Origin: Photobacterium sp. TY1-4
GTDB taxonomy: Bacteria > Pseudomonadota > Gammaproteobacteria > Enterobacterales > Vibrionaceae
DNA length: 64,000 bases
Reading direction: 5' to 3'
Assembly (NCBI RefSeq): GCF_025398175.1
Contig: NZ_CP099734.1
Location: 620,001 to 684,000 of the forward strand
The notes beneath the pieces are model-generated. The model saw only the letters and a list, made by a program, of their open reading frames with translations, did no database searches and was not told where the DNA came from. The translations under genes and the position numbers were made by a program. Positions 7,740 to 17,467 of this stretch are shown here, piece after piece. Position 1 is the stretch's first letter, and every line of letters starts with the position of its first letter.

Positions 7740-7767
7740 GCCACCTTGGTCCCATGCGGAATTACCG

Positions 7768-8070
7768 TTATTCCGGCATCCGGTGCGAGGGAACCTGAAA
7801 CTGGCTGGGCCGAAACCCTTCCATCACTACATAGCCCTGGTAGGCATCTGCCCCATCGGCCGAAAACTCAAACACATACACCGTATGCCAGTGCCAGCGT
7901 CCTTGCGGGTCTTTCAGCTTGTGCGCGCCACGGGCAATGCTGAGCAATTGCAGACCGAGATGTTCGCAGCGTTGCTCGATAAACCGCTGCGCAAACTCGG
8001 TCTGGCGGCGCTGTTGCCAGTACAGGTAGCCAAACAGCGCCAAGAGTAAAATTCCCAGTAGATTATCCAT
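7768..8070 (-). CDS. DUF3301 family single-pass membrane protein
   Basis: A 100-residue protein with one N-terminal membrane helix (about residues 4-18, LLGILLLALFGYLYW), then a small cytoplasmic domain. The charged QQRRQ after the helix and the length fit the DUF3301 family. The function is unknown. It lies downstream of the DUF3549 gene on the same strand, 50 bp away, and is probably cotranscribed. Confidence 0.8.
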   Translation of the reverse strand: MDNLLGILLLALFGYLYWQQRRQTEFAQRFIEQRCEHLGLQLLSIARGAHKLKDPQGRWHWHTVYVFEFSADGADAYQGYVVMEGFRPSQFQVPSHRMPE

Positions 8071-8120
8071 TCGTTGTTATTTATCCATCCGTTGATGGCC
8101 TTTCGTCCCCGCTAGGGGCT

Positions 8121-9173
8121 TCAGGCCTTGCCGCGGGCGTGCTGCTGAAGTTTGGTGATGGCCTCAACCAGCGCCGGATCCGCCTGACCGTGGAGAATTT
8201 GCAGCATCATACCCCGCAGGGCCGGCAGCATCACCAAGTCGGCAAAGAGTTGGTTGAACAGGGCCTGATCGCCGGTCTGTGCCAGACGGAGCAGGAAGGT
8301 CCGAGCAATGTCGGGGTTGGCCAGTCCCTGCCAGCAGCGTCCGGCAATCGCCACCAGAATTTCCGGGTGACACAGGGCCGGGTTAGCCAGCAGTTGCGTC
8401 AGCTGGTGTTGTAGCTGGGTTGGCTCGGCACCGGACAGGGCGCGGATCAGCGCCGAGATCAGGAACAGATCCGGCTCGGCTTGCTCGACTTCGCGCGTCA
8501 ACCGCTCGAGCAGGCGTTGGCTGAGCGCCTCCGGTAGCTCACAATGCTCCAGGCAGCCCAGTAGCGCATAAAGCGGGGTCATCGGCAGGTTATTGACGGC
8601 TTTGCGCAGTTGGGTGCTGTTGTTTTCCTGTTTCATCCGGGCACACACATCCGCCAGGCCCTGCAGGCCGACGCCCTGCCACTGGTCCCAGCCTAAATCA
8701 CCGGTCAGGTAATGCTGGGCATGCTCGTAGTACTGGCTGGCCGGCAGAGCAAGCTGGTGACGTAAATGGGCATGGAACATCGCCATCTTGTCGTCTTTGG
8801 GCTTGAAGGTGTACGGGTTGGCGGCCAGTTTTTCCTGCTCTTCTTCCGTTGGCGTGCTGTTGAGCGTCGCGCCCATGGCTTCAATCACATACTTGATGAA
8901 ATCCCCGACGGCCGCTTGCTTGAGCAGGCCGCGCTCATCGAGCGGCAGGCGCAGAAACCAGATCCACGGTGGGTTGCCGGCTTGCCAGAAAGAGATCGAC
9001 AGGTGCGCATGTTGCTGCAAAGGCCATGGATAGGGCTGGCGGTTCTCTTCGACCGCTTTGAACTGGTCGATATCGATTTCACTGACACGGCGGCCGAGAT
9101 CAAAAATTGTATACTGGCAACCGGCGTTATCCAGTAGCTGGGTCAGGGTATGAAATTTATCCATGGACATCAT
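8121..9173 (-). CDS. DUF3549 family protein
   Basis: A 350-residue soluble protein. The opening (MDKFHTLTQLLDNAGCQYTIFDLGRRVSEI) and the PWIWFLRLPLDERGLL segment are typical of DUF3549 proteins in Vibrio and relatives. The C-terminal half is helical and leucine/alanine-rich, possibly HEAT-like. Three ATGs lie close together (9173, 9170, 9164); GAGGAG is best spaced for 9173. It is divergent from yqcC. No catalytic motif is recognisable. Confidence 0.82.
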   Translation of the reverse strand: MMSMDKFHTLTQLLDNAGCQYTIFDLGRRVSEIDIDQFKAVEENRQPYPWPLQQHAHLSISFWQAGNPPWIWFLRLPLDERGLLKQAAVGDFIKYVIEAMGATLNSTPTEEEQEKLAANPYTFKPKDDKMAMFHAHLRHQLALPASQYYEHAQHYLTGDLGWDQWQGVGLQGLADVCARMKQENNSTQLRKAVNNLPMTPLYALLGCLEHCELPEALSQRLLERLTREVEQAEPDLFLISALIRALSGAEPTQLQHQLTQLLANPALCHPEILVAIAGRCWQGLANPDIARTFLLRLAQTGDQALFNQLFADLVMLPALRGMMLQILHGQADPALVEAITKLQQHARGKA

Positions 9174-9350
9174 GCTTACTCCTCAATGATGGGCGGATTA
9201 TAACCTTAACTTCGCTCAAGATGCTCGTCTGCACACGATTTTCTGGGGCCGGGCGGTGCTAGGGGCTGGCGCGTTTCGATGGTATCCTTGCGCGCTTTCT
9301 GTAAGGAGAATGGGGCTTTGAGCAGAGTGAATGCGTACTGCGGGGAAAAT

Positions 9351-9695
9351 ATGATGGATAAATATCACCAGTGTCAGGCTTTGCTGACGGCACTTGAAGC
9401 CGCGTTGCGTCAGGCCGGGTTGTGGGAGACCGACGCGCCGACGCCGACCGCGCTGGCCAGCACCGCACCTTTTGCAGTCGATACCCTGACAGGCGGTCAG
9501 TGGTTGCAGTGGATTTTTCTGCCGCGCATGAACGCGCTGATCTGTGCTCAGGCGCCGCTGCCGGACCAGTTTGTCATTTCCCCTTATCTTGAGGAAGCCC
9601 TCAATGGGCATGCCGGTTGTGATGCTGTGCTTGCTGTGACCCGTCAATTGGATGCGCTGCTCGGCGCCCGTGAAAAATTGAAAGCGAAGAAGTGA
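9351..9695 (+). CDS. yqcC: YqcC family protein
   Basis: A 114-residue protein aligning with E. coli YqcC, including the STxPFxxDTLxxxQWLQWIFLPRM core. Its function is unknown. I chose the tandem ATG at 9351/9354, preceded by GGGGA, because it matches the family N-terminus. A TTG at 9318 with AAGGAG upstream is a less likely alternative. The stop overlaps the truC start by one base (TGATG), which indicates translational coupling. Confidence 0.85.
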   Translation: MMDKYHQCQALLTALEAALRQAGLWETDAPTPTALASTAPFAVDTLTGGQWLQWIFLPRMNALICAQAPLPDQFVISPYLEEALNGHAGCDAVLAVTRQLDALLGAREKLKAKK

Positions 9696-10435
9696 TGGAA
9701 TTAGAAATCCTGTATCAAGATACCGATCTCGTGGCGGTGAATAAACCGGCCGGGATGTTGGTGCACCGCTCCTGGTTGGATCGGCACGAAACACAATTTG
9801 TGATGCAAACCCTGCGCGATCAGATCGGCCAGCATGTGTTTCCGTTGCACCGTCTGGATCGCCCGACTTCCGGGGTATTGCTGTTTGCCCTCTCCAGCGA
9901 GGTTGCCGCACAAATGATGCCCAAGTTTGCCGGACGCGACATCAAGAAAACTTATCACGCCGTGGTGCGGGGATGGATTCAGGAAGCGGCGGTCCTGGAC
10001 TACCCGCTCAAAGAAGAGCTGGATAAAATTGCCGACAAGCAGGCGGCTCAGGATAAGGACGCTCAGGAAGCGGTGACGGCCTACGCGCCCCTGGCGCATG
10101 TCCAAACGGATATTGCGATCGGCCGCTACCCAACCAGCCGTTATACCCTGGTCGAGATGAAGCCGGAAACCGGGCGAAAACACCAGCTCCGCCGTCATAT
10201 GCATCACCTCAGCCACCATATTATCGGCGATGTGAATCATGGCGATGGCCGTCATAACCGCAGCTTCCGCCAACATTACGATTGCCACCGGCTGATGTTA
10301 CACGCTTCCCGATTGCAGTTGGTGCATCCGTGCACCGGCGAAGCGCTGGATATTCGCGCCGGTACGGATGCTGCCTGGGGGCGGGTGATGGGCGCTTTTG
10401 ATTGGGGCAGGCACCTGATGCAACCCCGCGATTAA
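9695..10435 (+). CDS. truC: tRNA pseudouridine(65) synthase TruC
   Basis: TruC converts uridine 65 in the T-arm of certain tRNAs to pseudouridine. The 246-residue protein is of the RluA type. The catalytic aspartate lies in HRLDRPTSGVLLF, and later motifs include GRYPTSRYTLVEMKPETGRKHQLRRH. The ATG at 9695 is preferred over the GTG at 9692 by comparison with E. coli. It sits between yqcC and yqcA, as in E. coli. Confidence 0.94.
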   Translation: MELEILYQDTDLVAVNKPAGMLVHRSWLDRHETQFVMQTLRDQIGQHVFPLHRLDRPTSGVLLFALSSEVAAQMMPKFAGRDIKKTYHAVVRGWIQEAAVLDYPLKEELDKIADKQAAQDKDAQEAVTAYAPLAHVQTDIAIGRYPTSRYTLVEMKPETGRKHQLRRHMHHLSHHIIGDVNHGDGRHNRSFRQHYDCHRLMLHASRLQLVHPCTGEALDIRAGTDAAWGRVMGAFDWGRHLMQPRD

Positions 10436-10609
10436 CGGTCTCAGCGCCGGGTAAGGAGCGCATCCCGCGAGGTGGGTGTCTCTTCGGACAAGGTGTGATA
10501 GCCGATTGATTTTTCAGGCGGCTTTGGCCGGCAGTCGGGATTTTCATTTGCATCCGCTGGCGGGAACCTTCACAGTAGGGAGACGTTGGGCAACACGGAG
10601 CAGCAATCG

Positions 10610-11065
10610 ATGGCAAAAATCGGCGTATTTGTGGGAACGGTATACGGCGGCGCGGAGGAAGTGGCGCATGACGTGGTTGATCAACTGATTGACAAGGGCC
10701 ATGCCGCTCAGCTTTATCTCGAACCGCTGCTGGAGGATTTTCTTGAGTATCAGCATGATGTGGCGCTGGTGATCACCTCAACCACCGGTCAGGGGGAGAT
10801 CCCGGAAAATCTGTTGCCGCTGTTTGTGGCACTCAAGGACCGTTTTCCGTTGATGCCGGCGCTTCAGTATGCCGTGATCGCGATGGGCGATTCCAGTTAC
10901 GGGGAAGAACGGTATTGCGGGGCCGGTCGGCAGTTTGACGAATTGCTGGCGGAGTTACAGGGCCAATCGCTGGCCGTGCGGCTGGATGTCGATGCCTGTA
11001 TCCATTTTGACCCGATGGAAGTCGCTCAGCCCTGGCTGGAGGCGCTGGTGGTGGCACTCAGCTAA
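10610..11065 (+). CDS. yqcA: YqcA/MioC-type flavodoxin
   Basis: A 151-residue FMN-binding electron carrier. The phosphate loop is GTVYGGAE (about residues 8-15). The flavin-contacting loops are STTGQGEIPEN and GDSSYGEERYCGAGRQFDELL. Overall similarity is highest to E. coli YqcA, and the truC-yqcA order is the same. The ATG at 10610, with GGAG upstream, is preferred to the TTG at 10586. The redox partner is not known. About 175 bp separate it from truC, so it may have its own promoter. Confidence 0.9.
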   Translation: MAKIGVFVGTVYGGAEEVAHDVVDQLIDKGHAAQLYLEPLLEDFLEYQHDVALVITSTTGQGEIPENLLPLFVALKDRFPLMPALQYAVIAMGDSSYGEERYCGAGRQFDELLAELQGQSLAVRLDVDACIHFDPMEVAQPWLEALVVALS

Positions 11066-11257
11066 GTCTGGCGGTCATGGGGCGGTTTTTTTCAGCCGCT
11101 CTTCGTTCCGCTCCTTGATGATGGCCCTTTCATCGCACTCCGTTTGCAGCGACCTTATCATCGCGACCTGTTTAGCGAGCTGGAAACTGAGGTGTCAGGG
11201 GAGGTTGAGAGAGGAGGCTGCGCCGTCACAGGTTCAGATGACGCAGCCGCTCGGGGA

Positions 11258-11638
11258 TCATTTCAGCTTTTCTAAATCCGCTTCAATTTCGGCAATCTTG
11301 TGAGTGACCACCTGCTCCAGATGACGTAAATCCTTCAGGATCTTCTTCTTCAGATCGACCTCGGTGTGCTTGCGCTGGGTGATTTGATCCAGCTCATCAA
11401 TAATAAACGTCAGGTTGCGGTTGATCTCCGTGATTTCTTTATATTCGCGACTGCCGCTGTTGACCACCACCGACTTGCGCTGGCGCGGGAATTTGAATTT
11501 CACGCTTTTGGCGAACAACTCCCCTTTCTGCTTGGCAAAATAGACCTTCAGAATGTCGTTGGCCGCTTCCTGGCGCAGGCTGTAGCGTTCGATGGATTTT
11601 GGGTTTTCAATACCGATACTGGTGAGGTGTGGATACAT
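11258..11638 (-). CDS. yaeH: UPF0325/DUF3461 protein YaeH
   Basis: A 126-residue highly charged protein, nearly collinear with E. coli YaeH: the [34 protein letters not shown] and [18 protein letters not shown] motifs and a coiled C-terminus. The function is unknown. It lies downstream of glnD on the same strand. In E. coli dapD lies between these genes; here it is missing from the junction. Confidence 0.92.
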   Translation of the reverse strand: MYPHLTSIGIENPKSIERYSLRQEAANDILKVYFAKQKGELFAKSVKFKFPRQRKSVVVNSGSREYKEITEINRNLTFIIDELDQITQRKHTEVDLKKKILKDLRHLEQVVTHKIAEIEADLEKLK

Positions 11639-11799
11639 AGGTGCCTCGTTGCTTCTACTGCATGGTTTCTACTGCTTGGATGTTGTTCAATGTAGCAATT
11701 ACCGCAGAGGCTGTCTTGAAGTCGCGCGTCAGGTTGTGAGGTGGGTGTCATCGCAGCACGAGAAGCTGCCGGACCAGGGGGAGCCGGTCCGGCGGGTGG

Positions 11800-14439
11800 C
11801 TATTTTTTCGCCGCATCAATCCGGGCGATCAGGGCTTCGCGCAGCTGGGTTTGCTGGGCGTCACTGAGCTGGGTACCTTCTTCGTTGACCAGGATAAAAA
11901 AGTCTTCGGCGCGCTCGCCAATGGTAGTGATTTTGGCGGCCTGGAGGCTGATTTTCTGGCGGGCAAACACCGAGCCGACCCGGGCCAGTAACCCGGGCAT
12001 GTCCAGGGCGACCAGCTCCATCAGGGTTTTCTTACCGGTTTTGGTCGGCAGGAAATCGACCTGAGTGTTGACGTTGAAGTGCAGCAGTTTGCGCGGCGGG
12101 CGTTTTTTCTTGCGCTCTGATTTCATGTGGGTCAGGGCCTTGGTCAGCGCCCGGCGCACGGTACTGTGGCGGTTGGCGCTGAGGGCCTCGCCGTTGTGAT
12201 CCAGCACCATAAAGGTATCGAGGGCGAAACCGTCCTTGCTGTTCATGATCTGGGCATCATGGACGCTGAGGTTTTTCTTATCCAGCTCGGAGACCACAAT
12301 CGCAAACAGTTTGGTTTTGTCTTTGTTGTAGACGAAGACCTCGGTGCCGCCCCGGGTGGCTTTCTCGCTGATCAGGATCAGGGGCTTGTCCGGATCCTCG
12401 TGGCTGAGAATCGCCGCGGCGTGCCAGGCGATTTGTTTGTGGGTGTGGCGCAGGAAGTAATCGGCTTTAAAGCGTTGCCACAACACTTCGATCTCGCGCG
12501 GGGTAAAGCCCTGGCTGCGCAGCAGGGCCGAGGCCATCTGCTGATTGTGGCGGATCCGCTCCCGCACATCCGGCGGATTTTCCAGTCCGCGGCGCAGAGC
12601 TTTCTGGGTGGAGTAATACAGCTCGGCCAGCAGGGTGCGTTTCCAGCTGTTCCATAGCTCCTGGTTGGTGGCGCAGATATCGGCCACCGTCAGGCAAATC
12701 AGGTAGTCCAGCCGCTCTTCGTCCCGGACTTTGGTCGCAAAGTCGGCCACGACGTCCGGATCATAGATATCCCGGCGTTGGGCGGTGACTGACATCAGCA
12801 GGTGCTGATTGACCAGCCATTTGACCAGGTTGGCTTCCGGCTTTGACAGGCCGTGCTGAAGGCAGAACCGGTAGGCATCTTCACCGCCGAGTTCGGAGTG
12901 GTCGCCGCCGCGCCCTTTGGCGATATCATGGAAGATCGCCGCTAAAATCAGCAGCTCTTTCTTGACAATCCGCGGGTAGACTTCGCAACAGATCGGGTGG
13001 CGCTCGCGGTTGGCCGGATCGCTGAACTTGTTGAGGTTTTTCAGCAGCCGGACACTGTGCTCATCGACAGTATAAACATGGAACAGGTCAAACTGCATCT
13101 GGCCGACAATCTGGCTCCATTCCGGCAAATAAGCCGACAGGACACCGTGGCGGTGCATCAGACGAAAGGCGCGTTGCAGGGCGTTGGGCTCGCGCACCAG
13201 ATCCATGAATTTTTCCCGGGCCGCCGGAATATCGACCAGAAACCGGTTGAGCCGGCGCCGGGCCGTGCGCAGCTGGCGCAGGGTCGGGGCGGCAATGCCT
13301 TCGATGGCGCTGTTGCGTGCCACATGCAGGCACATGTCGAGAATGGTTTCCGGGCGGGCCTGGAACAGAGCGGGCTTGGTCGCCTCGATCAGGTTGCCGC
13401 GCAGTTGGAAATCGTCATCGAGCGGGGTGGCCTCGACAATCTGGCCGTTGTTGAGGATGGCCTGATCAAACAGTTGCAGCAGCATTTTGTTGAGTTCGGA
13501 GACCCGCCGCAGGGTACGGTAGAACTCTTTCATCATCATCTCGACCGGGCGGTTGCCTTCGCCCTGGTAACCCAGCTGACGGGCGACCGAGGCCTGATGC
13601 TCAAACGTCAGGCGGTTGTCGTAGCGGCGCAGCTCGCAATGCAGGGCAAAGCGGATCCGCCACAGGGAGTCCTGGCACTCGACCAGCTCGCGGTATTCGG
13701 CATCGGTCAGAAAACCGAAACGGCTCATTTCCAGCAGGCTGGTGGCGCCAAAGTGGCGACGAGCCACCCAGCTCAGGGTATGGATATCCCGCAGCCCGCC
13801 GGGGCTGGATTTTATGTCCGGCTCCAGGTTGTAGGTGGTGTCGTGGTAGCGGGCGTGCCGCGTGCGCTGCTCTTGCAGCTTGGCCTGGTAAAACGCTTCG
13901 CTGGGCCAGAACTTACCGGAGTTCACCTGCTCTTCCAGGCACTGGTAGGTTTCCGGATTGCCGCACAGCAGGCGGGCTTCCTGCAGGTTGGTGGCCACCG
14001 TCAGGTCGGTCAGGCCAATCTGGATGCAGTCATCAATCGTACGGACGCTGTGGCCGACTTCCAGTTTCAAATCCCACAAGAAGGTGAGAAACGCACTGAC
14101 GGTTTGGCCGCTCTTTTCATCCAGGGGCGTGGCACTGAGCAGTAGGATATCCACATCGGACAGCGGGTGGAGCTCCCCGCGGCCGTAGCCGCCGACGGCC
14201 ACCAACGCTAATTCGGGGTGGGTGTCGAGGCCAAAATGCAGCCACAGGCGCTGCAGCAGGCTGTCAATAAAACCGGCCCGCGCTTCAACCAGCATGGTGA
14301 CTGGGGTATGCTCGGCAAACAGTTGCTGCTGCTGGGCACTGAACTGTTCTAGCTCCTGGCGCAGGGCGCTCTGGGTCAGGGGCGTGGCAGTAGGTTGGGG
14401 AGAGGCTGAGAATGTATCGGTCATCGCAATCCGTGCCAT
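11800..14439 (-). CDS. glnD: Bifunctional PII uridylyltransferase/uridylyl-removing enzyme
   Basis: GlnD senses glutamine and adds or removes UMP on PII proteins, setting nitrogen assimilation. The 879-residue protein has the nucleotidyltransferase motif GGYGRGELHPLSDVD (83-97), an HD phosphohydrolase domain (FHDIAKGRGGDHSELG, about residue 510) and two C-terminal ACT domains. The first ATG at 14439 lacks a good ribosome-binding site; the ATG at 14424 (MTDTF) is equally possible. It follows map, separated by a terminator-like hairpin. Confidence 0.95.
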   Translation of the reverse strand: MARIAMTDTFSASPQPTATPLTQSALRQELEQFSAQQQQLFAEHTPVTMLVEARAGFIDSLLQRLWLHFGLDTHPELALVAVGGYGRGELHPLSDVDILLLSATPLDEKSGQTVSAFLTFLWDLKLEVGHSVRTIDDCIQIGLTDLTVATNLQEARLLCGNPETYQCLEEQVNSGKFWPSEAFYQAKLQEQRTRHARYHDTTYNLEPDIKSSPGGLRDIHTLSWVARRHFGATSLLEMSRFGFLTDAEYRELVECQDSLWRIRFALHCELRRYDNRLTFEHQASVARQLGYQGEGNRPVEMMMKEFYRTLRRVSELNKMLLQLFDQAILNNGQIVEATPLDDDFQLRGNLIEATKPALFQARPETILDMCLHVARNSAIEGIAAPTLRQLRTARRRLNRFLVDIPAAREKFMDLVREPNALQRAFRLMHRHGVLSAYLPEWSQIVGQMQFDLFHVYTVDEHSVRLLKNLNKFSDPANRERHPICCEVYPRIVKKELLILAAIFHDIAKGRGGDHSELGGEDAYRFCLQHGLSKPEANLVKWLVNQHLLMSVTAQRRDIYDPDVVADFATKVRDEERLDYLICLTVADICATNQELWNSWKRTLLAELYYSTQKALRRGLENPPDVRERIRHNQQMASALLRSQGFTPREIEVLWQRFKADYFLRHTHKQIAWHAAAILSHEDPDKPLILISEKATRGGTEVFVYNKDKTKLFAIVVSELDKKNLSVHDAQIMNSKDGFALDTFMVLDHNGEALSANRHSTVRRALTKALTHMKSERKKKRPPRKLLHFNVNTQVDFLPTKTGKKTLMELVALDMPGLLARVGSVFARQKISLQAAKITTIGERAEDFFILVNEEGTQLSDAQQTQLREALIARIDAAKK

Positions 14440-14491
14440 GTGGTGAAGTGATGGTCTTACTATAACGGTAAAGACTGAAATGAAAAGGTGT

Positions 14492-14516
14492 AAAAAAGCC
14501 GGCGGGATGCCGGCTT
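14492..14516 (-). terminator. Terminator between map and glnD
   Basis: On the minus strand AAGCCGGC, loop ATCCC, GCCGGCTT runs into six T. It would end or attenuate the map transcript before glnD. Confidence 0.85.
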
Positions 14517-14535
14517 AGGGATTCAATCGTTGTGA

Positions 14536-15363
14536 TTAGTTGTGCATGATGCGCGGAATACTTTCTTCCTGGCGCAGGGTCAGTACTTCACAGCCGGTGT
14601 CGGTCACCAGCAGGGTATGCTCCCACTGGGCCGATTTCTTGCCGTCGACCGTGTACACGGTCCAGCCATCGTTGTCATCGATGTCACAGCCGAATTTGCC
14701 GGCATTGATCATCGGTTCGATGGTGAAGCACATCCCGGCTTTCAGCACGGTGCGGTCGCCGTTTTTGTAGTGCACCACTTGCGGCTCTTCGTGGAACTCG
14801 TTGCCGATCCCGTGGCCACAGAAGTCTTTGACGATAGAGAAGCGGCTGTTGCCGTTTTTGACAAACTTCTGGATTGTCGTACCGATTTCGCCCAGCTTGG
14901 TGCCCGGCTTCACTTTTTTCATCGCCAGATACAGCGATTCCTGGGCCACGCGGCACAGGCGCTTGTCTTCCAGCGACACTTCGCCCACTTCAAACATCTT
15001 CGAAGTATCACCGTGGTACCCGTCTTTGATCACCGTGATATCGATGTTGATGATGTCACCGTCTTTTAATACAGCCGGTTTATTGTACTTGTCACTGACA
15101 GCCTCGTCCTGCTCGGCCGGAATGCCGTGACACACGACATGGTTGATCGAGGTGCAGATCGATTTCGGGAAGCCATGGTAGTTCAGCGGTGCCGGGATCG
15201 CGCCTTGCTCTTTGGTAATGTACTCATGACAGATGCGGTCCAGCTCTGCGGTGGTCACGCCTGGCTTGACGTGCGGCTCAATCATCTCCAGCACTTCGGC
15301 AGCCAAACGACCGGCGACGCGCATTTTTTCGATTTCATCAGCCGTTTTGATCTTGATGGTCAT
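14536..15363 (-). CDS. map: Methionine aminopeptidase type I
   Basis: Map removes the initiator methionine from new proteins. The 275-residue protein carries the metal ligands: Asp in NIDITVIKDGYHGDTSKMF, His in GHGIGNEFHEEP, Glu in FTIEPMIN and Glu in QWEHTLLVT. There is no N-terminal zinc finger, as expected for the bacterial type Ia. It is divergent from rpsB, the E. coli arrangement, and the two share a control region of about 320 bp. Confidence 0.97.
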   Translation of the reverse strand: MTIKIKTADEIEKMRVAGRLAAEVLEMIEPHVKPGVTTAELDRICHEYITKEQGAIPAPLNYHGFPKSICTSINHVVCHGIPAEQDEAVSDKYNKPAVLKDGDIINIDITVIKDGYHGDTSKMFEVGEVSLEDKRLCRVAQESLYLAMKKVKPGTKLGEIGTTIQKFVKNGNSRFSIVKDFCGHGIGNEFHEEPQVVHYKNGDRTVLKAGMCFTIEPMINAGKFGCDIDDNDGWTVYTVDGKKSAQWEHTLLVTDTGCEVLTLRQEESIPRIMHN

Positions 15364-15460
15364 TCAATCTTCTCTACATGGACTGTTGCTCTTGTTTACA
15401 TGGTAACAGTGAGGGGCCGGGATGGAAACCAAGTTTATCGGCCTCAACTATAATTAGGCT

Positions 15461-15489
15461 AGATTTTAGCTGGCAAAATATGGTATAAA
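15461..15489 (+). promoter_or_regulatory. Likely rpsB-tsf promoter
   Basis: TATAAA (15484-15489) is followed by a GCGCGCC discriminator, the GC-rich pattern of stringently controlled ribosomal promoters. The -35 (AGATTT, 17 bp upstream) is weak, so the exact -35 is uncertain. Confidence 0.5.
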
Positions 15490-15686
15490 GCGCGCCGGAA
15501 TTGTCTGATGTGCGTTTCAGCCCGTCAGTTAATTTCGGTTAACTTTTATATTAAATCACTCACACATATCGACACATTCTCCGGGGTGCCCATCAGCCGA
15601 ATGGCTGTCCGTTTGCCGAATCTGGCAGGCAATATGGGTCGGTAGAGTGGGGTATGTGGACGCCTAACCCCATAGAGGAATTTTCA
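15490..15686 (+). promoter_or_regulatory. rpsB 5' leader with S2-type autoregulatory structure
   Basis: A long, structured untranslated leader. A TGGGGT (15648-15653) / ACCCCA (15667-15672) pairing sits just before the GAGGA ribosome-binding site at 15675-15679. E. coli rpsB has a similar leader through which free S2 represses its own operon. The function here is inferred from that parallel. Confidence 0.5.
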
Positions 15687-16415
15687 ATGGCAACTGTATC
15701 AATGCGCGACATGCTGAAGGCTGGTGTACACTTCGGTCACCAAACTCGTTACTGGAACCCTAAGATGAAGCCGTTCATCTTCGGTGCTCGTAACAAGGTG
15801 CACATCATCAACCTTGAGAAAACTGTACCAATGTTCAACGACGCTTTGGCTGAACTGAACAAAATTGCTGCCCGTAAAGGTAAAGTACTTTTTGTTGGTA
15901 CAAAGCGCGCAGCCAGCGAAACAATCAAAGAAGCTGCAACCGGCTGTGACCAGTACTACGTAAACAACCGCTGGTTGGGTGGTATGCTGACTAACTGGAA
16001 AACTGTTCGTCAGTCTATCAAGCGCCTGAAAGACCTGGAAGTTCAGTCTACTGACGGTACTTTCGACAAGCTGACCAAAAAAGAAGCGCTGATGCGTACG
16101 CGCGAAATGGAGAAGCTGGAGAAATCTCTGGGCGGTATCAAGAACATGGGCGGTCTGCCAGACGCAATGTTCGTCATCGATGCTGATCACGAGCACATCG
16201 CAATCAAAGAAGCGAACAACCTGGGTATCCCAGTATTCGCGGTTGTTGATACAAACTCTAACCCAGACGGCGTTGACTTCGTTATCCCAGGTAACGATGA
16301 CGCAATCCGTGCAATTCAGCTTTACACTGGTGCGGTTGCTCAAACTGTGACTGAAGCTCGTAACCAAGACATCGTTGCTCAAGCTGAGCAAGACGGTTTC
16401 GTAGAAGCTGAGTAA
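15687..16415 (+). CDS. rpsB: 30S ribosomal protein S2
   Basis: A 242-residue uS2 with the standard start [27 protein letters not shown]. The start at 15687 follows GAGGA by seven bases; the in-frame extension upstream is leader. The [14 protein letters not shown] and [27 protein letters not shown] motifs are intact. Codon use is strongly biased, as expected for high expression. It is the first gene of the rpsB-tsf operon. Confidence 0.98.
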   Translation: MATVSMRDMLKAGVHFGHQTRYWNPKMKPFIFGARNKVHIINLEKTVPMFNDALAELNKIAARKGKVLFVGTKRAASETIKEAATGCDQYYVNNRWLGGMLTNWKTVRQSIKRLKDLEVQSTDGTFDKLTKKEALMRTREMEKLEKSLGGIKNMGGLPDAMFVIDADHEHIAIKEANNLGIPVFAVVDTNSNPDGVDFVIPGNDDAIRAIQLYTGAVAQTVTEARNQDIVAQAEQDGFVEAE

Positions 16416-16470
16416 TAGCCGGCTCCTTTGAGCATCTTAAGTTACCTTGTGTAAACTAAGAATGGTTACC

Positions 16471-16497
16471 AGGGGCCGATCATGGCCCCTGATTTTT
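16471..16497 (+). terminator. rpsB-tsf intergenic attenuator
   Basis: AGGGGCC / GGCCCCT stem with loop GATCAT, followed by GATTTTTA. E. coli has a partial terminator at the same place that lowers tsf relative to rpsB. Confidence 0.8.
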
Positions 16498-16528
16498 ACA
16501 CCAAGTATTCAAAACTGAGGATATAACA

Positions 16529-17374
16529 ATGGCAACAGTTACAGCTGCCCTAGTTAAAGAACTGCGTGAGCGTACTGGCGCAGGCATGATGGAATGTAAA
16601 AAAGCGCTTGTTGAAGCGAACGCTGACATCGAGCTGGCGATCGAAAACATGCGTAAGAGCGGTGCTGCGAAAGCTGCTAAAAAAGCAGGTAACGTAGCCG
16701 CTGAAGGCGCAATCCTCATCAAAGAAGGTGAAGGTGTAGCTGCACTTCTGGAAGTAAACTGCCAAACTGACTTCGTTGCAAAAGACGGTAACTTCCTGGC
16801 GTTTGCAAACGAAGTAGCAGAAGCTGCTGTTGCAAACCAATCTGACGTTGCTGCGCTGCAAGCTGATTTCGAAGAGAAGCGTGTTGCTCTGGTTGCTAAA
16901 ATCGGTGAAAACGTTTCTATCCGTCGCGTTGAGTACATCCAAGGCGAAAACATTGCTTCTTACCGTCACGGCGACCGCATCGGTGTTGTTGTTGCAGGTA
17001 ACGGCGACGCTGAAACGCTGAAGCATATCGCGATGCACGTTGCTGCATCTCGTCCAGAGTACGTAAACCCAGAAGACGTACCTGCTGACGTTGTTGCCAA
17101 AGAGCGTGAAGTTCAGGTTGAAATCGCGATGAACGAAGGCAAGCCTCAGGAAATCGCAGAGAAAATGGTTGAAGGCCGCATGAAGAAATTCACCGGCGAA
17201 GTTTCTCTGACAGGTCAGCCGTTCATCATGGAACCAAAGAAATCTGTTGGTGAGTTCCTGAAAGAAAAAGGCGCAACAGTTTCTAGCTTTGTACGTCTGG
17301 AAGTAGGCGAAGGCATCGAGAAACAAGAAGGCCTGAGCTTCGCTGAAGAAGTAGCACTGGCGCAAAAAGGTTAA
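16529..17374 (+). CDS. tsf: Translation elongation factor Ts
   Basis: EF-Ts is the nucleotide exchange factor that recycles EF-Tu-GDP. The 281-residue length is typical. The N-terminal UBA-like part ([27 protein letters not shown]) and the TDFVAK motif that contacts EF-Tu are present. Codon use is strongly biased for high expression. It is in an operon with rpsB, behind the attenuator. Confidence 0.98.
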   Translation: MATVTAALVKELRERTGAGMMECKKALVEANADIELAIENMRKSGAAKAAKKAGNVAAEGAILIKEGEGVAALLEVNCQTDFVAKDGNFLAFANEVAEAAVANQSDVAALQADFEEKRVALVAKIGENVSIRRVEYIQGENIASYRHGDRIGVVVAGNGDAETLKHIAMHVAASRPEYVNPEDVPADVVAKEREVQVEIAMNEGKPQEIAEKMVEGRMKKFTGEVSLTGQPFIMEPKKSVGEFLKEKGATVSSFVRLEVGEGIEKQEGLSFAEEVALAQKG

Positions 17375-17399
17375 TCCTTAGCGAATTTGCTTATACAGA

Positions 17400-17427
17400 A
17401 GACCGTGGCCTTGGCTGCGGTCTTTTT
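17400..17427 (+). terminator. Terminator after tsf
   Basis: AGACCG / CGGTCT stem with a 12-base loop containing a possible inner pairing, followed by a run of T. Confidence 0.8.
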
Positions 17428-17467
17428 ACAACTCCCTATCTCAAAGTAAGCCTGGAAGGTATCATTA

